This document shows positions 21,035-32,789 of a stretch of 64,000 nucleotides of DNA, piece after piece. The stretch spans positions 10,384,724 to 10,448,723 of the forward strand of contig OY740776.1 in NCBI GenBank assembly GCA_963513935.1. The letters are read 5' to 3'. Position 1 is the stretch's first letter. Every line of letters starts with the position of its first letter. Source of the stretch: Aphrophora alni. Lineage: Eukaryota; Arthropoda; Insecta; Hemiptera; Aphrophoridae. The position numbers were made by a program, and so were the translations under genes. The notes beneath the pieces are model-generated. The model was not told the origin of the DNA. It ran no database searches and was given only the letters and a program-made list of their open reading frames with translations.

Positions 21035-22219
21035 TAATATGAGAGATTAAATTTGTGGACACTGTCCCAAGAGTTAATTCCGGTTGGATTATGTCAATTA
21101 TTTATTTAATTGTGGAATAGTTGGGGATTATCTGTCAACGTTTGCAATTTTAACTGACATTGAAGAAAAGCCACGATTAACTGGGGAAAATAGATCAAAT
21201 ATATTTCTCTAATTCACAAAATAGCATTTCTAAAACTAATTTATATACAAGGTTTCCTCATTAAATTTGAAAGTCAATATAAATCGAATTAAAAAATATA
21301 TATAGACCACAGAAGCTAATTTATGGCAGGATAGTTTTGCCTCGTACATTTAATTTGTATTTTAATGTCAACTTTGTTTATATGACCAATTATTAATGTC
21401 ATTACTATTTAATTACCTTGTTTGAGGTGTTACCGTCGAACAATCCTTAATTGTAGTTTACACTATCTTATGTGACGCGTTTCGACTATTTGTCAGTCAT
21501 TTTCAAATATAAAAAACACATATAAACACTTAACAACACATATTAATTCACATTTAAAAACACGATTAAAAACATACATATACGGACTAAGCGCGTTGTC
21601 AGTGACCGTTCTCGTTGACTCACGAGCGTCAATTGAATTAATCCCTGGTCAGCTGAATATTAATCTCTTTTCCACATTACTTGAATGGAACTATAAGGAA
21701 AGTGTATGGGTTACCATCTCTCTAATAATCCGGTCATGAGTTATCGGTAAAAAAAATGGCTGTTATAAAAGAAATAATTCTTCAAAATCAGCCGTACATA
21801 TTTCGTTAAAACTTTAGTGGAATGTGTGCAAAATCGAAAATACAGTATAATACGGTACAGGAATATTGTCAACAAGTAAAATTGTACTTCTATTGATGTC
21901 AATTTAAAATGAATATTAGTAAATTACGATTTAAATCGAAATCGTGATTGTAACACCAGTGTGTCAAGAAGTATTGGGAGCTTCTCCAATGTTACACCTA
22001 ATAAACTGTTTGAAATCATGTTCATTCATTCGAAAAAAACATATGTAAACATTTAAATAAAATATAAAAATTTGAAAAATTTATGTAATAATTATAGTTT
22101 CAAAAAAATGAATTAACTCTACCTTTTAAATTTTTTTTTTCGCTCTAACTGATAATATGTCATAATATAGTAATGACTAAACGTGTAAATAATAAATAAT
22201 AACTGACGCTTCAAATCAA
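21035..22219. other. Non-coding stretch with dispersed repeats
   Basis: Positions 21035-21175 are a second copy of the repeat at 1600-1735. At 21464-21512 a GAAACGCGTC (minus strand) preceded by GACT...AGTC resembles the downstream half of the ribozyme-like units described elsewhere but lacks an intact upstream core. I see no gene. Confidence 0.5.
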
Positions 22220-22670
22220 ACTGTTGTATTTAATGCGCAGGATTTCTATATCGTTATCAGCTTGTTTTACAATAAATTCTGTCATAATATTCGTTACCAT
22301 GGCAACGCTCACCTGCTTATGACGATGCCCTAGATAGACGGTAAAGACATCGTAAATTTTTGATTCTATCTTGAAAATATATTGGTTTACTTTGAGAGGA
22401 AACTATTAATAACTGATGGAGGTGTTTTGTTAACTTCAATCAACGTGGCTTCTTCGTGTTTTTTTATAAAATAAAACTATTGAGTTGAAAAATAAACCTT
22501 TCTAATCAAGGAAGAGAAGTACTCGCAGGGAATTGTTTGCTCCTCTAATGATGTGGGAAGGTCATTACTGGTAATCCATCCTACGATTCAAATTGTTAGT
22601 TCATCCCCAGATAGATCAATACTGCTACTATACAAATGTGTATATTTTAATATGAGAATCTGTCAGGAAT
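22220..22670 (-). repeat. Dispersed repeat block B, minus orientation
   Basis: This is the reverse complement of the blocks at 4560-4930 and 18470-18800: ttaccatggcaacgctcacc, then attggtttactttgagagga and ggaggtgttttgtt, ending at the gatgtgggaagg block. Non-coding. Confidence 0.65.
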
Positions 22671-24049
22671 ATATACAGAGTTTTAAATAAGTTCCGGGAC
22701 GGATTAATATTTTTTTTAACCATTACAGATAGAGCTACAAAGCTTTGCACACTGTTATTGGAAACCAAAACCTATTTTAGTACGTATCCAGGGGGGACCG
22801 CCAACAAGGAGTAAGTAGGAAATCTTAAATAAGAACATAGGGTATAAACAACATAAGAAATTACGTAATGATGTGAAATAATAAATCCAATTCATCAGAA
22901 ATTATCTTGAACTCAATAAAAGGAGTTTACAATTTACTTGACAAACTTTCAAAATCGCGTGGTCTGGAAGGTAGCCCAGTGACTTAAGCCAGGTAAACCA
23001 AATCATTAGGAAAGAACCACAACTACCTCCAATTCCAATGAGAATATAGAAGGATTTGCCGCTAAATTAAACACGGAAAGTCAATAAGGAGAGGTGACAA
23101 AATAGAAGGACATTGAGTCTACAGAAGCCAAAGCGTCAAAGATCAATACATCAAAGGAATAAATAAGCATCTTTCATAAAACAAGAAATTTAATCATGTA
23201 ATTCATAAAGTATTAATATTTTGTTAATTTAAATAACTGTGAAAATTTTGAATAATGTGCAGTGTGCAGGAAACTACTGTGTAACGATAGTGTTGTGAAA
23301 TGAAACTTACGATTATCAAAACCAATGTAGAGATTGTTAAAATAAATAAACAGATTTTGAAGCATTTTAACTTATTTAAACAAAATTGATGAATATTTTT
23401 AATTTTTTTATTTAAATTTTAAAACCAGTAAAATATATTTGTATAAAACAAGTCAAGTATTACCTAAATGTTTAAATACTTTTACAATTTACTTTATATT
23501 AATTTAGGATTAGAATTTAAAATGAAAAATTTTAAGAATGTTTTTTGAAAGAGTAGTAAAATAGATTAAATAAAATTGATTTATAAGAAATACCCGATAT
23601 AAATTCCGAACACTCTACTTGGAAAAATATATATAACTTTTTACATGTTAGTTTTAAAGGAATTTCGTAATCAATTAGGTTACAAGAACAAATAGAGTAT
23701 ATGTGTAATTGAATGGTAACTATCAAATTTTAGAATTCGTTGTTGTAATTGATTAAACTTGAATTATTATAGGGAATAGTTCAAACAATTTGTTTCTGTT
23801 TTTATTGACCTTTATTAATTATTAACCTCTCAAATAGAGTGTTTTGATTTTAAGTGTTTATTATTATTTTTTTTTTTTTAATAAGTAAAGAGATTTTAAT
23901 AATTATTGTTAAACGAAATTGGTGTACTTTAACATAGCCAAGGTAGACATTTGTAAAACTACGGAAAAGTGTATCAAGGTATAACATTACATACAAACAG
24001 TGATGATGATAATGTACAAGATCGGTGGCCATTTTATAGACTTTTTTAA
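22671..24049. other. AT-rich non-coding stretch
   Basis: I see no supportable gene. 22677-22760 (gttttaaataagttccggga) looks like one arm of a mariner-type MITE without a partner arm nearby. Confidence 0.45.
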
Positions 24050-24250
24050 AAGAGCAAGAAATGACGTTTCTTCGTTCTGTTATCACTGGAAATTTAACTT
24101 TTCCAATCATTCCTTCATACTTACATATTGCACTCTCTGATTAACTTTGGGTAGAAGATGTTAAACTCCCTACAATCCTTTGCCTTATAACCACTAAACC
24201 GAATGATTGGATTAACTATTTAACGATTAACCTGAGAAGCAGAGTGATGT
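24050..24250 (-). repeat. Dispersed repeat block A, degenerate, minus orientation
   Basis: It matches the reverse complement of block A (tttaacttttccaatcattc, tacttacatattgcactctc, ctttgccttataacca). The CRE-like palindrome is degraded to tgacgttt. Confidence 0.55.
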
Positions 24251-24496
24251 GGTTCTAGGTGCTAGAATCTGGTGGAGCTACGATTTTCAAAGAAGTAAGT
24301 AAAAAGTGTTTAAAAAAAATTAATATACCAAAATGGTGAGCTTTAACATAGCCAAGATAGAAATGTTTGAAGCTATGACAAAGTTTGTCATGGCGTGACA
24401 ATTCACACACACTAATGAAACACAGAAGTATATTATGTGTTGAAATTTTGTATATCATTTTTATCTCATCTGGAAATATTATAAATAAGCTGAGAA

Positions 24497-24545
24497 CATT
24501 GTTATCACCCGACGATGGACGACAATATCCGAAACACGTGTAGTG
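24497..24545 (+). ncRNA. Degenerate hammerhead-like motif
   Basis: TTATCAC, then CCGACGA (core CUGANGA with U4 changed to C), GGA...TCC as stem II, GAAA, self-complementary ACACGTGT, cleavage-like GTA and GTGAATAA, whose GTG can pair with the upstream CAC. The core change makes it probably inactive. It belongs to the same architectural family as the better copies. Confidence 0.3.
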
Positions 24546-24663
24546 AATAAATATATGACAATATAAACCAAATAGAATTATCCAAGGATTGCTGGCGGTA
24601 AGTCAAAAATAACTACAGTTATTCAAGCATATCCGGTTACTCTAGAATATCATATGACATTGT

Positions 24664-25012
24664 TCCACCTTTCCCAGCTTCGTTAATCTCACTCTGTTGA
24701 CGCTTTTCGGATATAATCCATTCTCAAAACACTTAATAGTACTGAACATCTTACGCTTGGACTCATTATTTTGAGCACTCTTCCCTTCCCCCATTCTTCC
24801 TATTTGGCCTATCTAAAATTCGTTAAATTTTTTTCTGATTAATCACTCCTCCTCTCTCTACCCATGTTTGCGGTCTCTATTCCCTCCCTTTATTAGAAAA
24901 AAGGGGGAAAGAGTGCTTAAAATAACGAGTTAAAACGTAGGACGATCAGTAGTATTTTGAGAATGGAATATATCCGAAACGCGCCGATAAAAATGAAATT
25001 AACGAAGGTGGA
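24664..25012. repeat. Foldback repeat
   Basis: Inverted arms: ccacctttcccagcttcgtt and cggatataatccattctcaa on the left; ttgagaatggaatatatccg and aacgaaggtgg on the right. Inner sequence is pyrimidine-rich on the left and non-coding. The right arm ends in TCCGAAACGCG, recalling the ribozyme-like units, but no proper core precedes it. Confidence 0.7.
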
Positions 25013-25089
25013 AATGATGGAACTATGTACTCACTTTATATATTACGTGTATATGAGAAATTATTCTACATAAATTTGATAATGTATAA

Positions 25090-25330
25090 GATCTGAGGAC
25101 ATTTTATAGACTTTTTTGCTAGAAATTCTATATTAGAAGTTGGCTGACAGGGCGTAGTGTAGAAATGAGAGCTGGGAATGACGTCACGTCTTAATGTCGT
25201 TCATTCAGGCAATTTAACTTTGCCCTTCATTCATTTGTACTTGCATATTGCACGCTCTGTTTGACTTTAGGGGTTGAAGCTAAATTACTTTCGCTCATAT
25301 CCTTGGCTTTATAACCATTTGACCGAAAGA
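25090..25330 (-). repeat. Dispersed repeat block A, minus orientation
   Basis: It contains aatgacgtcacgtcttaatg, atttgtacttgcatattgca and tttgactttaggggttgaag, matching 3335-3480 in reverse complement. The TGACGTCA palindrome is intact. Confidence 0.7.
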
Positions 25331-25678
25331 CATACAAATTTGCCTCAAAATTTATAAATTTAAATTTCCGAAATATAGAATTTTTGAATTAAAAGTGAAC
25401 ACAGTTCTTCCATGGTTACAATTATTAATTTTTAACTAATGTATTTCTTACAATTATTCTACAGTTACAACTGGTTTGCTATCATTGTCTCTCTTCACCT
25501 CTACATTTTACAAACATATATAAATACCCTTGCTAAGCACACAAATAAATGAAAACACAAAGTTTTCAGTTAAAATGTGTACCCGACAAAGTTACTGCCA
25601 AATAGTTAAATATATTATATTGGACTTGACTTGTGAGATGGTACAATTGACACAAATAAAACAATAAGCGTTTATTTA

Positions 25679-25719
25679 TTGAATCGCGTTTCAAAGATAA
25701 CGTTGCCATCTTCAATGAC
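25679..25719 (-). ncRNA. Degenerate hammerhead-like motif
   Basis: On the minus strand GTCA, TTGAAGA (core C3 changed to T), GGCAACGTTATCTTT in place of stem II, GAAA and ACGCG. It is flanked by the same cttgacttgtgaga block as the inverted repeat at 6386-6689, so it is a solo, decayed member of that family. Confidence 0.3.
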
Positions 25720-25840
25720 ATAACTAAACTGTAACACTTTTTTGCGAATAATAACTTGTTTCTTGAGGTGACAGGAATCATAAACTTAGTTATTTTATTT
25801 AGAATTCATGGACATGTTTTCAATGACGTAACCACGTATA

Positions 25841-26099
25841 AATGGACAGGTTTCATCTGAGCTGTGAGCAGCGCGTGGAGGGGAGGTACAAGTTTGTAGT
25901 TCGAGGCCGCGTGGGGGCTGAGGCATTGTAGGGGAAACATTCGGCTCCGACTACTGTCCACAATCCAGCGGTCTTTCAGACTCCGTTGTTAGTACCAACA
26001 CCCGACACAGACTGAGGCGACCGCTTCCCCCCACCACCTCACTGCTGCCTAGACCCACTGCGCACCCAAACTCCACGGCTCAGATGAATCCTGTCCATT
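25841..26099. repeat. GC-rich foldback element
   Basis: The tips aatggacaggtttcatctga and tcagatgaatcctgtccatt are inverted repeats, and inner parts (gcagcgcgtggag / ctccacg..., gcgca) also pair. The centre is strikingly GC-rich compared with its surroundings. There is no coding frame; probably a MITE of a family distinct from the CCGGGTGTT group. Confidence 0.65.
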
Positions 26100-26569
26100 T
26101 GTACTTTGTAAATGTTCCACAGGCTTTGACAATATTGTGACTGTGACAAAATCAAAGGTTTAAAAATGTAGACTATTACTTTTAATGGGAGTTGTAACCA
26201 CGCGAATACAATTAAGGCAATTTTAGAAGAAAGAGTTTTTAAAAGCTTTAGTTTTATAAAACCTCTCCCTGATAAACTCAATTGTACAGCTAAATACTTG
26301 CCGTTAGAGGTAATGTTTAACTATTTATAATAATATTTGTTAAAATAAAATGTTGATATCGCAGGCTTTTCTCGTATAAATTATCTCAAAATACTTTAAT
26401 TTATTCATTAAATCTCATTTAAAAAGGAAAATAGATTTCTATTTAAACAATTGAGCTTTCATACACTTCTATTTATTTATTGTCACATTCATTGTTATGA
26501 ATAAATGATTATCTTTAAATTAAATTTAACATCTGACATCAATGTTACTGTGTGTGTATATCTTGATGG

Positions 26570-26755
26570 ACATTCGGACACAAGCTGTTATCTCAGTTAA
26601 GCTCTTTGACAAATGGACCGTCTCTTTGTTTTTAGGGATGAGGTTACATTTGCATTTCTAAATCTATGTTGGTAGCGGTTCAAAATTTGCATCTCAAAGT
26701 TGGTGTGCTCTAAAGTGTTTTGAATATGTAAGCTGAATTTTTATCTTATGTTCTC
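26570..26755 (-). repeat. Dispersed repeat, second copy
   Basis: Reverse complement of ~7640-7815. Unclassified, non-coding. Confidence 0.55.
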
Positions 26756-26894
26756 TCTATTTTCTAGACATACATTCAATTGTACAGTACCCACAATTTA
26801 ATATTTTGTATGTATTAAAAAAAAAGAAAAGTTTTTATTATTATTAGATATACTTTCTTCCTGGTTTGAATTACTTTAAATGTACAATAATATT

Positions 26895-27335
26895 TCAAGT
26901 GAAAAATGTACGACCTAGACTGGGAATCGAGCCCAGGACCTTGCTTTTTTTCACTTGAAATACTATTGTATTTTCAATACCTGCAAAGTAAAAAATCGTA
27001 TAAGTGGAAAAATTAATAAATTAAATTTAATAAATACATACGTACGGGCTTATAAATGAGTAAAAATTAATTTTAATGTCGCATACGCGAGGTAATTAGT
27101 TTAGAAACTCAAAATTGCAGCAATAAACGTAAAAAGTCAAGTGAGAAGTCTACGCCCTGTACTGGGAAGCGACTAGGATAGCTCAGTTGATAGAGCATTG
27201 GCGCGTAAAGCCAAAGGTCCTGTGTTCGATTCCCAGTCTAGGTCGTACACTTTTCACTTGAAATATTAATTTATTTTCAATACCTGCTAAGTAAAAAATC
27301 GTATAAGCGGAAAAATTAATAAATTAAATTTACTT
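26895..27335. repeat. tRNA-like cassette with duplicated flank
   Basis: The flank cacttgaaatattaatttat...ctgctaagtaaaaaatcgta...ggaaaaattaataaattaaa (~27250-27335) also occurs at ~26948-27025. At 26912-26942 it is preceded by an inverted remnant of the tRNA-like 3' half (gacctagactgggaatcgag). Either a tRNA-derived SINE with a shared tail or a locally duplicated tRNA gene would explain this. Confidence 0.6.
27171..27244 (+). tRNA. tRNA-like gene or pseudogene, anticodon reads GTA (Tyr-like)
   Basis: A-box TAGCTCAGTTGATAGAGC and B-box GTGTTCGATTCC are well formed. The anticodon stem TTGGC/GCCAA is perfect with a 7-nt loop GCGTAAA, giving GTA at the anticodon position. However, base 33 is C rather than the near-universal T, there is no tyrosine-type intron, and the acceptor stem needs a G-U pair, a further wobble and one mismatch. 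It is more likely a tRNA-derived SINE head or pseudogene than a working tRNA. Confidence 0.45.
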
Positions 27336-27539
27336 TAAATGGTTTATTTTAGTGACAATCGCCCAATGCATCGATTATTAGTTTTTGTTTTGTTATCAAG
27401 TTATACTTTTCATTCAACGTTAAACATTATAACCATTTATGAATTTACATTGTTCTTTTCTCTGTAACTGATACGTTTCTCTGTAACTGATACGCTATTA
27501 ATATTCCAACCACTTAACACATAAATAGCATATAATAAC

Positions 27540-28260
27540 CAACACGTCAAATCAAAGTGTTGTATTTGATGAGCGGAATATCTCTCCATGTATCAGCTTG
27601 TTTTATAATACGGTAATAATATTTCGTTGCTATGGCAACACTCATCTGCTGATGACAATGCCGCCCTAGATAAAAGTGAAGACATCGTAAATTGTTGATT
27701 CCATCTTGAAAATATATTGGTTCACTTTGAAAGGAAACAGTCTATCACTGATGAAGGTGTTATGTTACTTCAATCAGAACTCTGCTCCTTCGTGTTTCCT
27801 TGTTAAATGAAACTATTGAGAAGAAAAATAATGATTTGCAATCAAGGAAGGCACGGAATTATTTTCTCGACGAATGATGTGATAAAGTTGTTATAGCGGA
27901 TCATCGGGAATCGAACGTACTAATTGAACTGTTCTTTCACCCGTCGACACGTTACAGATTTGTATATTTTAATATTAATTCATAAACACAGTAATGAAAC
28001 ACACGTGTATCGTCAATGTAAGAAAGCAATACATAAATTAGTTAATGGATAAGATAGGTGGACATTTCATAGGCTTTGAAGGTACAATATATTTTAAATT
28101 AATAGAGCAGAATATGACGTCACGTCTTCATTCCGTTCTTATGGACAATTTAACTTTTCCCATCATTCATTCATACTTCCATATTCCACGCTCTGTTCGA
28201 CTTACGAGGGTAAAAGCTTGTTTACTTCACTGAAATCCTTTGCCTTATAAATAATATTCG
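27540..28260 (-). repeat. Dispersed repeat, blocks B and A, minus orientation
   Basis: Block B in reverse complement lies at ~27540-27960 (tcgttgctatggcaacactc, attggttcactttgaaagga, gaaggtgttatgtt). It is followed by ~28010-28260 carrying block A in reverse complement with an intact tgacgtcacgtcttcattcc. This is the order expected for an inverted copy of 18235-18990. Confidence 0.65.
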
Positions 28261-28974
28261 ACAGAAAGACACACACATACATACATTCACGTGCTTCACA
28301 TATACATTTTATAAATATATATATACATGAGCTTACTAGTCACATAAATAAATGATGAGATAAATTTTATTGCAAAATGTGAAACCGAGACACATATTTC
28401 AAATGAAATATTAATAAATAATATTATAATTCATTTTAATATAATATTTATATGTTATTATTTTAATATATTAATATTTAAATATTAATAATTATAAATT
28501 AATAATAATCATAGAAGTTCAGCTTTATAAAATATACTCGTGTATACAAAATGTCGTTTTTAAATAGCTGATAATTTTTCGATGTCACTTTTTTTCCATT
28601 TCAACAAACTCTAAAATAAAAAAAAAATAACTTATTGTATATATGTAATATAAAATTCGAATTTCTGGAATTATTATTAGATATTTCGCACTAACTTTCT
28701 CGTTTTTACATTTCAACTGAAATTTATTTCGTCATCGGTACATAAAGATTATTTTACTTCTGACTCCATCAATGTTAAACTACAAATGAATAAATCATTA
28801 ATTATTCTTATTTTGAAAATTGTCACAGTAATCAAAAACCTTTCATAGATACGACTTTACCACATTATGTAATATACATAACATTGGAATTTATAGGTTT
28901 TTTTAATCTATAACATCGGTGAAGGGAAACCAATGTAAAACAAAAACAAAAAAACTCCTCAATGTGTAGCAAAC
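28261..28974. other. AT-rich non-coding stretch
   Basis: I see no gene and no clear repeat ends; strongly TA/TAATA-rich around 28380-28520. Confidence 0.5.
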
Positions 28975-29220
28975 AAAAATATGTTTTTATTCTACAAGAA
29001 AAACACGAAGAAGTAACGTTTTGATTGAAGCAACAAAACACCTCATCAGTGTTACGTTGTATCCTCTCAACGTAAACCAATATATTCTCAAGATGGAATC
29101 AACAATTTACGATGTCTTCATGTCTATCCTTGACCATCTCGTAATCAGCAGGTGAGCGTTACCATGGCAACAAAATATTATCACCGAATTTACTATTGCT
29201 ACTATAATAAGTTACATGTA
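28975..29220 (+). repeat. Dispersed repeat block B, plus orientation
   Basis: acaagaaaaacacgaagaag, ttttgattgaagcaacaaaa and gcgttaccatggcaacaaaa match 18590-18790. Confidence 0.65.
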
Positions 29221-30426
29221 AAAATTTAGAACAAATTTCATATAAACATAAACCTAAAAACGCTTTTAAAATATTACAACTATGGAAACATATAAGAACT
29301 CGAGTTAAAATTTGGTACAAGCATTATTTCCGGATTTAAAAGTAGGCCTAAAATGGAGATGATTTTTGTATTATTTTCAAAATGGCGACAGCTCTTAACT
29401 TTTAACGTAACATATCTCGAAAACCGTCAAGCGGGCCAATATTTTTGTATTTTATTGATAAAGTAAATAGTGTTTTTATTTTTTCTCTATTACAAATGTT
29501 ATCGACTTAAACACTAGAAACATAAATGTCTACAACACCACAACTTGATTTATATTTCCGACAAGTTTTACTTGTTTATTTAAACCCTTAATTTGGGTTC
29601 CTATTACTTCAGTACCTTAATTATTACATGTTACGTCTACAATTAATTAGTCTAATTATTGGTAGGCCTATTCTGTTATGAAGTTATCAAACAATTATGT
29701 TATTTGTCGGTCTTTCGGTTGAAATTTCGATTAACTAAATAAAAAACCATTTTGTTCGTCATTAAAAAAAAAAAAAAATCTCTTACATATTTTTTTGAAA
29801 AATTAAGGGTTTTCCAGATATTTGACTTTAAACAATTCAACAGCCGCCACTTAAAAAATAATACAAAAATTAAGTCTTGGTTTTCGGTGCACTTGTAAAA
29901 TGCGTGTACCTAAATTGAATCCAATATCTTATCTGTTTCCATAGTTTAATATATTTGTGTAAAAAACAAAATGGCGGATAGATGGAAAACTAAGATTTTT
30001 CGAAACTACCCGAAATGTTACATGGTTTTTCTTTATTTTTACAATTATTAGAATGAGCTCCCAAAGTCTCTGGATATCTTCGCGAACCATTAAGTATATG
30101 CTTGATAACAACTTTTATAATGTTGTTATCGCAAGTATTTATATACCAAATTTTATTTTAATATACTCCAAACAAATTTTTTCAGAGAAAATGTCCATTA
30201 TGAGAGCAGTACCTCTGAAAAACTTCAAGCCAAAACCACGACAGACATTTGTGTATTTGTGTAACCAATCCCATATTTTACGGTAGTATCTCACTTGGCT
30301 GTTTATAGTTAACCTAACCTTCTCAGTCAGAAATTAGCCTTTAACCTCAACAATTCCTTAATTAAAGATGAGGAAGTTCCTTTCTCAGCACATATCAAGG
30401 TACAGAACCCTGAACGGATAGTTTAA

Positions 30427-30427
<1 letters not shown>
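29221..30427. other. Non-coding stretch
   Basis: I see no gene. Phrases such as tttcaaaatggcgacagctc and tatctcgaaaaccgtcaag recur in diverged form in other non-coding repeats of the window, so much of this is probably old transposon sequence. Confidence 0.45.
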
Positions 30428-30522
<95 letters not shown>

Positions 30523-30564
30523 CCTCCCTCCCTCCCTCCCTCCATCCCTCCCTCCCTCCCTCCT
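30428..30564. repeat. (CT)n then (CCCT)n microsatellite
   Basis: About 45 CT units run directly into about 11 CCCT/CCAT units, a 137-bp polypyrimidine tract. The minus-strand Arg-Glu-rich frame across it is an artefact. Confidence 0.95.
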
Positions 30565-30759
30565 TCTTACAAAGTAAAATTCTTTGATACGTTTAATATT
30601 TACAAAATAGACGTCGAATGGACAGCAAGTCAACGGTTTCCAAACTAATTTTTGATTAAATTTAAATTATAAGGAATTGGTACTTGGTAAAATTCGACAT
30701 TACACAAAATTAACTTTTATAGGTAGGCATGTTTCGCCGTTACTTATCATCAAGTAACT

Positions 30760-30960
30760 GAAATCAAATAGATATCTAACATATAATAAGTGACAACGTC
30801 AAAGAAGCTAGGAACACTAGCTAGATTTAGATAGTTTTTCTTGTAGTTTCGGTTAGATCCTTCTCATCTTTAATAACAGATCTGTCTTGTCAAACTCTTT
30901 TCTTCCGACTCTGATAATATTGGAATATTCAAGAGACAGATTTCCTATACTTTACGTTTT
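30760..30960 (-). pseudogene. ABCC-transporter N-terminal remnant, copy 1
   Basis: On the minus strand, frame ...SLEYSNIIRVGRKEFDKTDL then LLKMRRI, a stop, and PKLQEKLSKS. The GRK-acidic-DL spacing followed by a KL motif is the pattern I remember for the start of the first membrane domain region of ABCC/MRP4-type transporters (…GRKK..L...DLy..l....S..L.dkLe). After a second stop, an LL-R-C-H-L-L-Y stretch matches the usual …PSLLRAL… position. Stops rule out function here. It aligns with 32790-33020 at about 70% by eye. Homology to ABCC is inferred from a short motif. Confidence 0.4.
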
Positions 30961-31689
30961 TTGTTTTCATTTCTATAAGTTGATAATGACGCGAGAAGTT
31001 TTCTCCTTTAAAACAAGACAATATATCTCTTGATGGTAGTTTCTTTTTGTATTATGTAATTCATCACAATAGCTATTTGCTATTAATAAAGAGCGGTTTA
31101 TAAATGCAAGTGCTGCACTCTATACACTTAAACTCAAGAGACTTACTATTGTTCCTCGAGAGAAAAGCTTTTAACCAGTTATTCTTGCCAAAACATTATC
31201 TTTGCATCTTTCACACTGGCGTCGCGCCGTCTATTGTAAGAACTACTTCAACGTAATTCAATAAAAACATAATCTTCTGTTTTTGTGTGACTAGATTTAA
31301 ATAATTTTTTTGTACCTTCATAATCAGCAAATCCATGATTTGTGCTCCTATCCTGTCGCTTTAATAACTTTACAGTATGATTCATAACAGTATACACGTT
31401 TTGAAAAAAATCATCGCATTTATTTTTTCTTTAGATTATGTAGGAAATTGTTCAACTCATCGTCAAAAAATCTTCGCACAGTACGTGACGAAAATATCCG
31501 ATTTTATATAGGGTGTTCCGAAAACAATAAACAGTAAAATTACTTATCATAAAAAGGAAGTAGTTTAGTAATCGTTAAAACATTTTTACTTCGCATCTTC
31601 ACATTTTATCACTTTAGGAAAGTTAATTTCGTCGTGTCGTCCATCCGCAGTTGTTGTCTATACAGTACGATAGCGACCAACAAGAAAAT

Positions 31690-32290
31690 TATTTTTAGAG
31701 GACTATCAGTGTGCTCATGTAATACCCTTTGAAATTCAGAAAAATCTAATTTAAAATATCAAAATGCCACCATTTTAATTAATTGTTTAGTTCATATCTT
31801 GTGTATTATTCAAAGTATACCCTACTGTATTAGATAAAAATTGGAAATAAAAAAATTTTTGAGACTTCCTCTTTTTGATTTACGTGTCATGGCCTCAGAA
31901 AAATAAAACAAATTATTTTATATATATCGTTGCCATTTATACGTAAACACCGTGGATAATAACATGAAAATTATCATTAAAATTCGGAAAAATCAATTTA
32001 AAACGTAAAATTAGCGGCCATTTTACACATTTTTTCCTTCATACCTAAAGTGTAATAACATACAAAGTTGGACAACAGCTTGCAGTTTACATTTGTCGAT
32101 GTAATGATAACAACCCCATCTATCTAGGATAAGAAATAGGGAAGTTACTATAAAAAATATAATTTAAAATCCTAACCTCAAAAGTAAACGTGACGTTTGT
32201 ATAATTACTTCTTCTGATGGGGCCGAGTCGTCGACATAAGCGTAACGAGTGAAGGCTCTTTCATATGAGTACAACTTTGAGGTCTGTTAG
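31690..32290 (+). repeat. Dispersed repeat family D, copy 1
   Basis: It contains an atatcaaaatgccaccatttta block, a ttcatatcttgtgtattatt block, aagaaatagggaagttacta and, near 32230, gacataagcgtaacgagtga. The same order of blocks occurs at 38640-38980 and 46480-46800 and in reverse at 60290-60490. Non-coding; nature unknown. Confidence 0.6.
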
Positions 32291-32325
32291 ATCTGAGACA
32301 TAGACATGAGGAAACGATTGTGAAC

Positions 32326-32413
<88 letters not shown>

Positions 32414-32414
32414 T
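32326..32414. repeat. (AG)n microsatellite
   Basis: About 39 AG units followed by a short imperfect tail. Confidence 0.95.
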
Positions 32415-32789
32415 AATTGTACGACACAAGCTAGCCTACATTCAAGAAAGGGACATACTTATTATAAAACCTGCATAACAACTGTTTTAAAACAAACTTA
32501 CTCTCTTTGTATATTTTTAGTCGTAATTGTTGTTATACTTGAATAAAATAATAAATTCATAATTAACTTACATTTTAATGTCTGCCATCTTGAATCCTGT
32601 ACGGCACCTTGTTCCAGGATAACTCTGGATCTAGAGTAAAAAAAAATATATAAAATATTAAAGTTTGTAAAATATGATAATTACAAATGACATTGTTACT
32701 ATAAGACGATTTTCAAAATAAGTTAATATACTCAGCGTAAATTCTTTTAGTTATTGACGAAAGACGTCCAGATTTTCAGAACTCCAGTA

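Noticed and set aside
30385..30633. Arg-Glu/Gly-rich minus-strand frame
   Set aside because: Translation of the CT/CCCT microsatellite.
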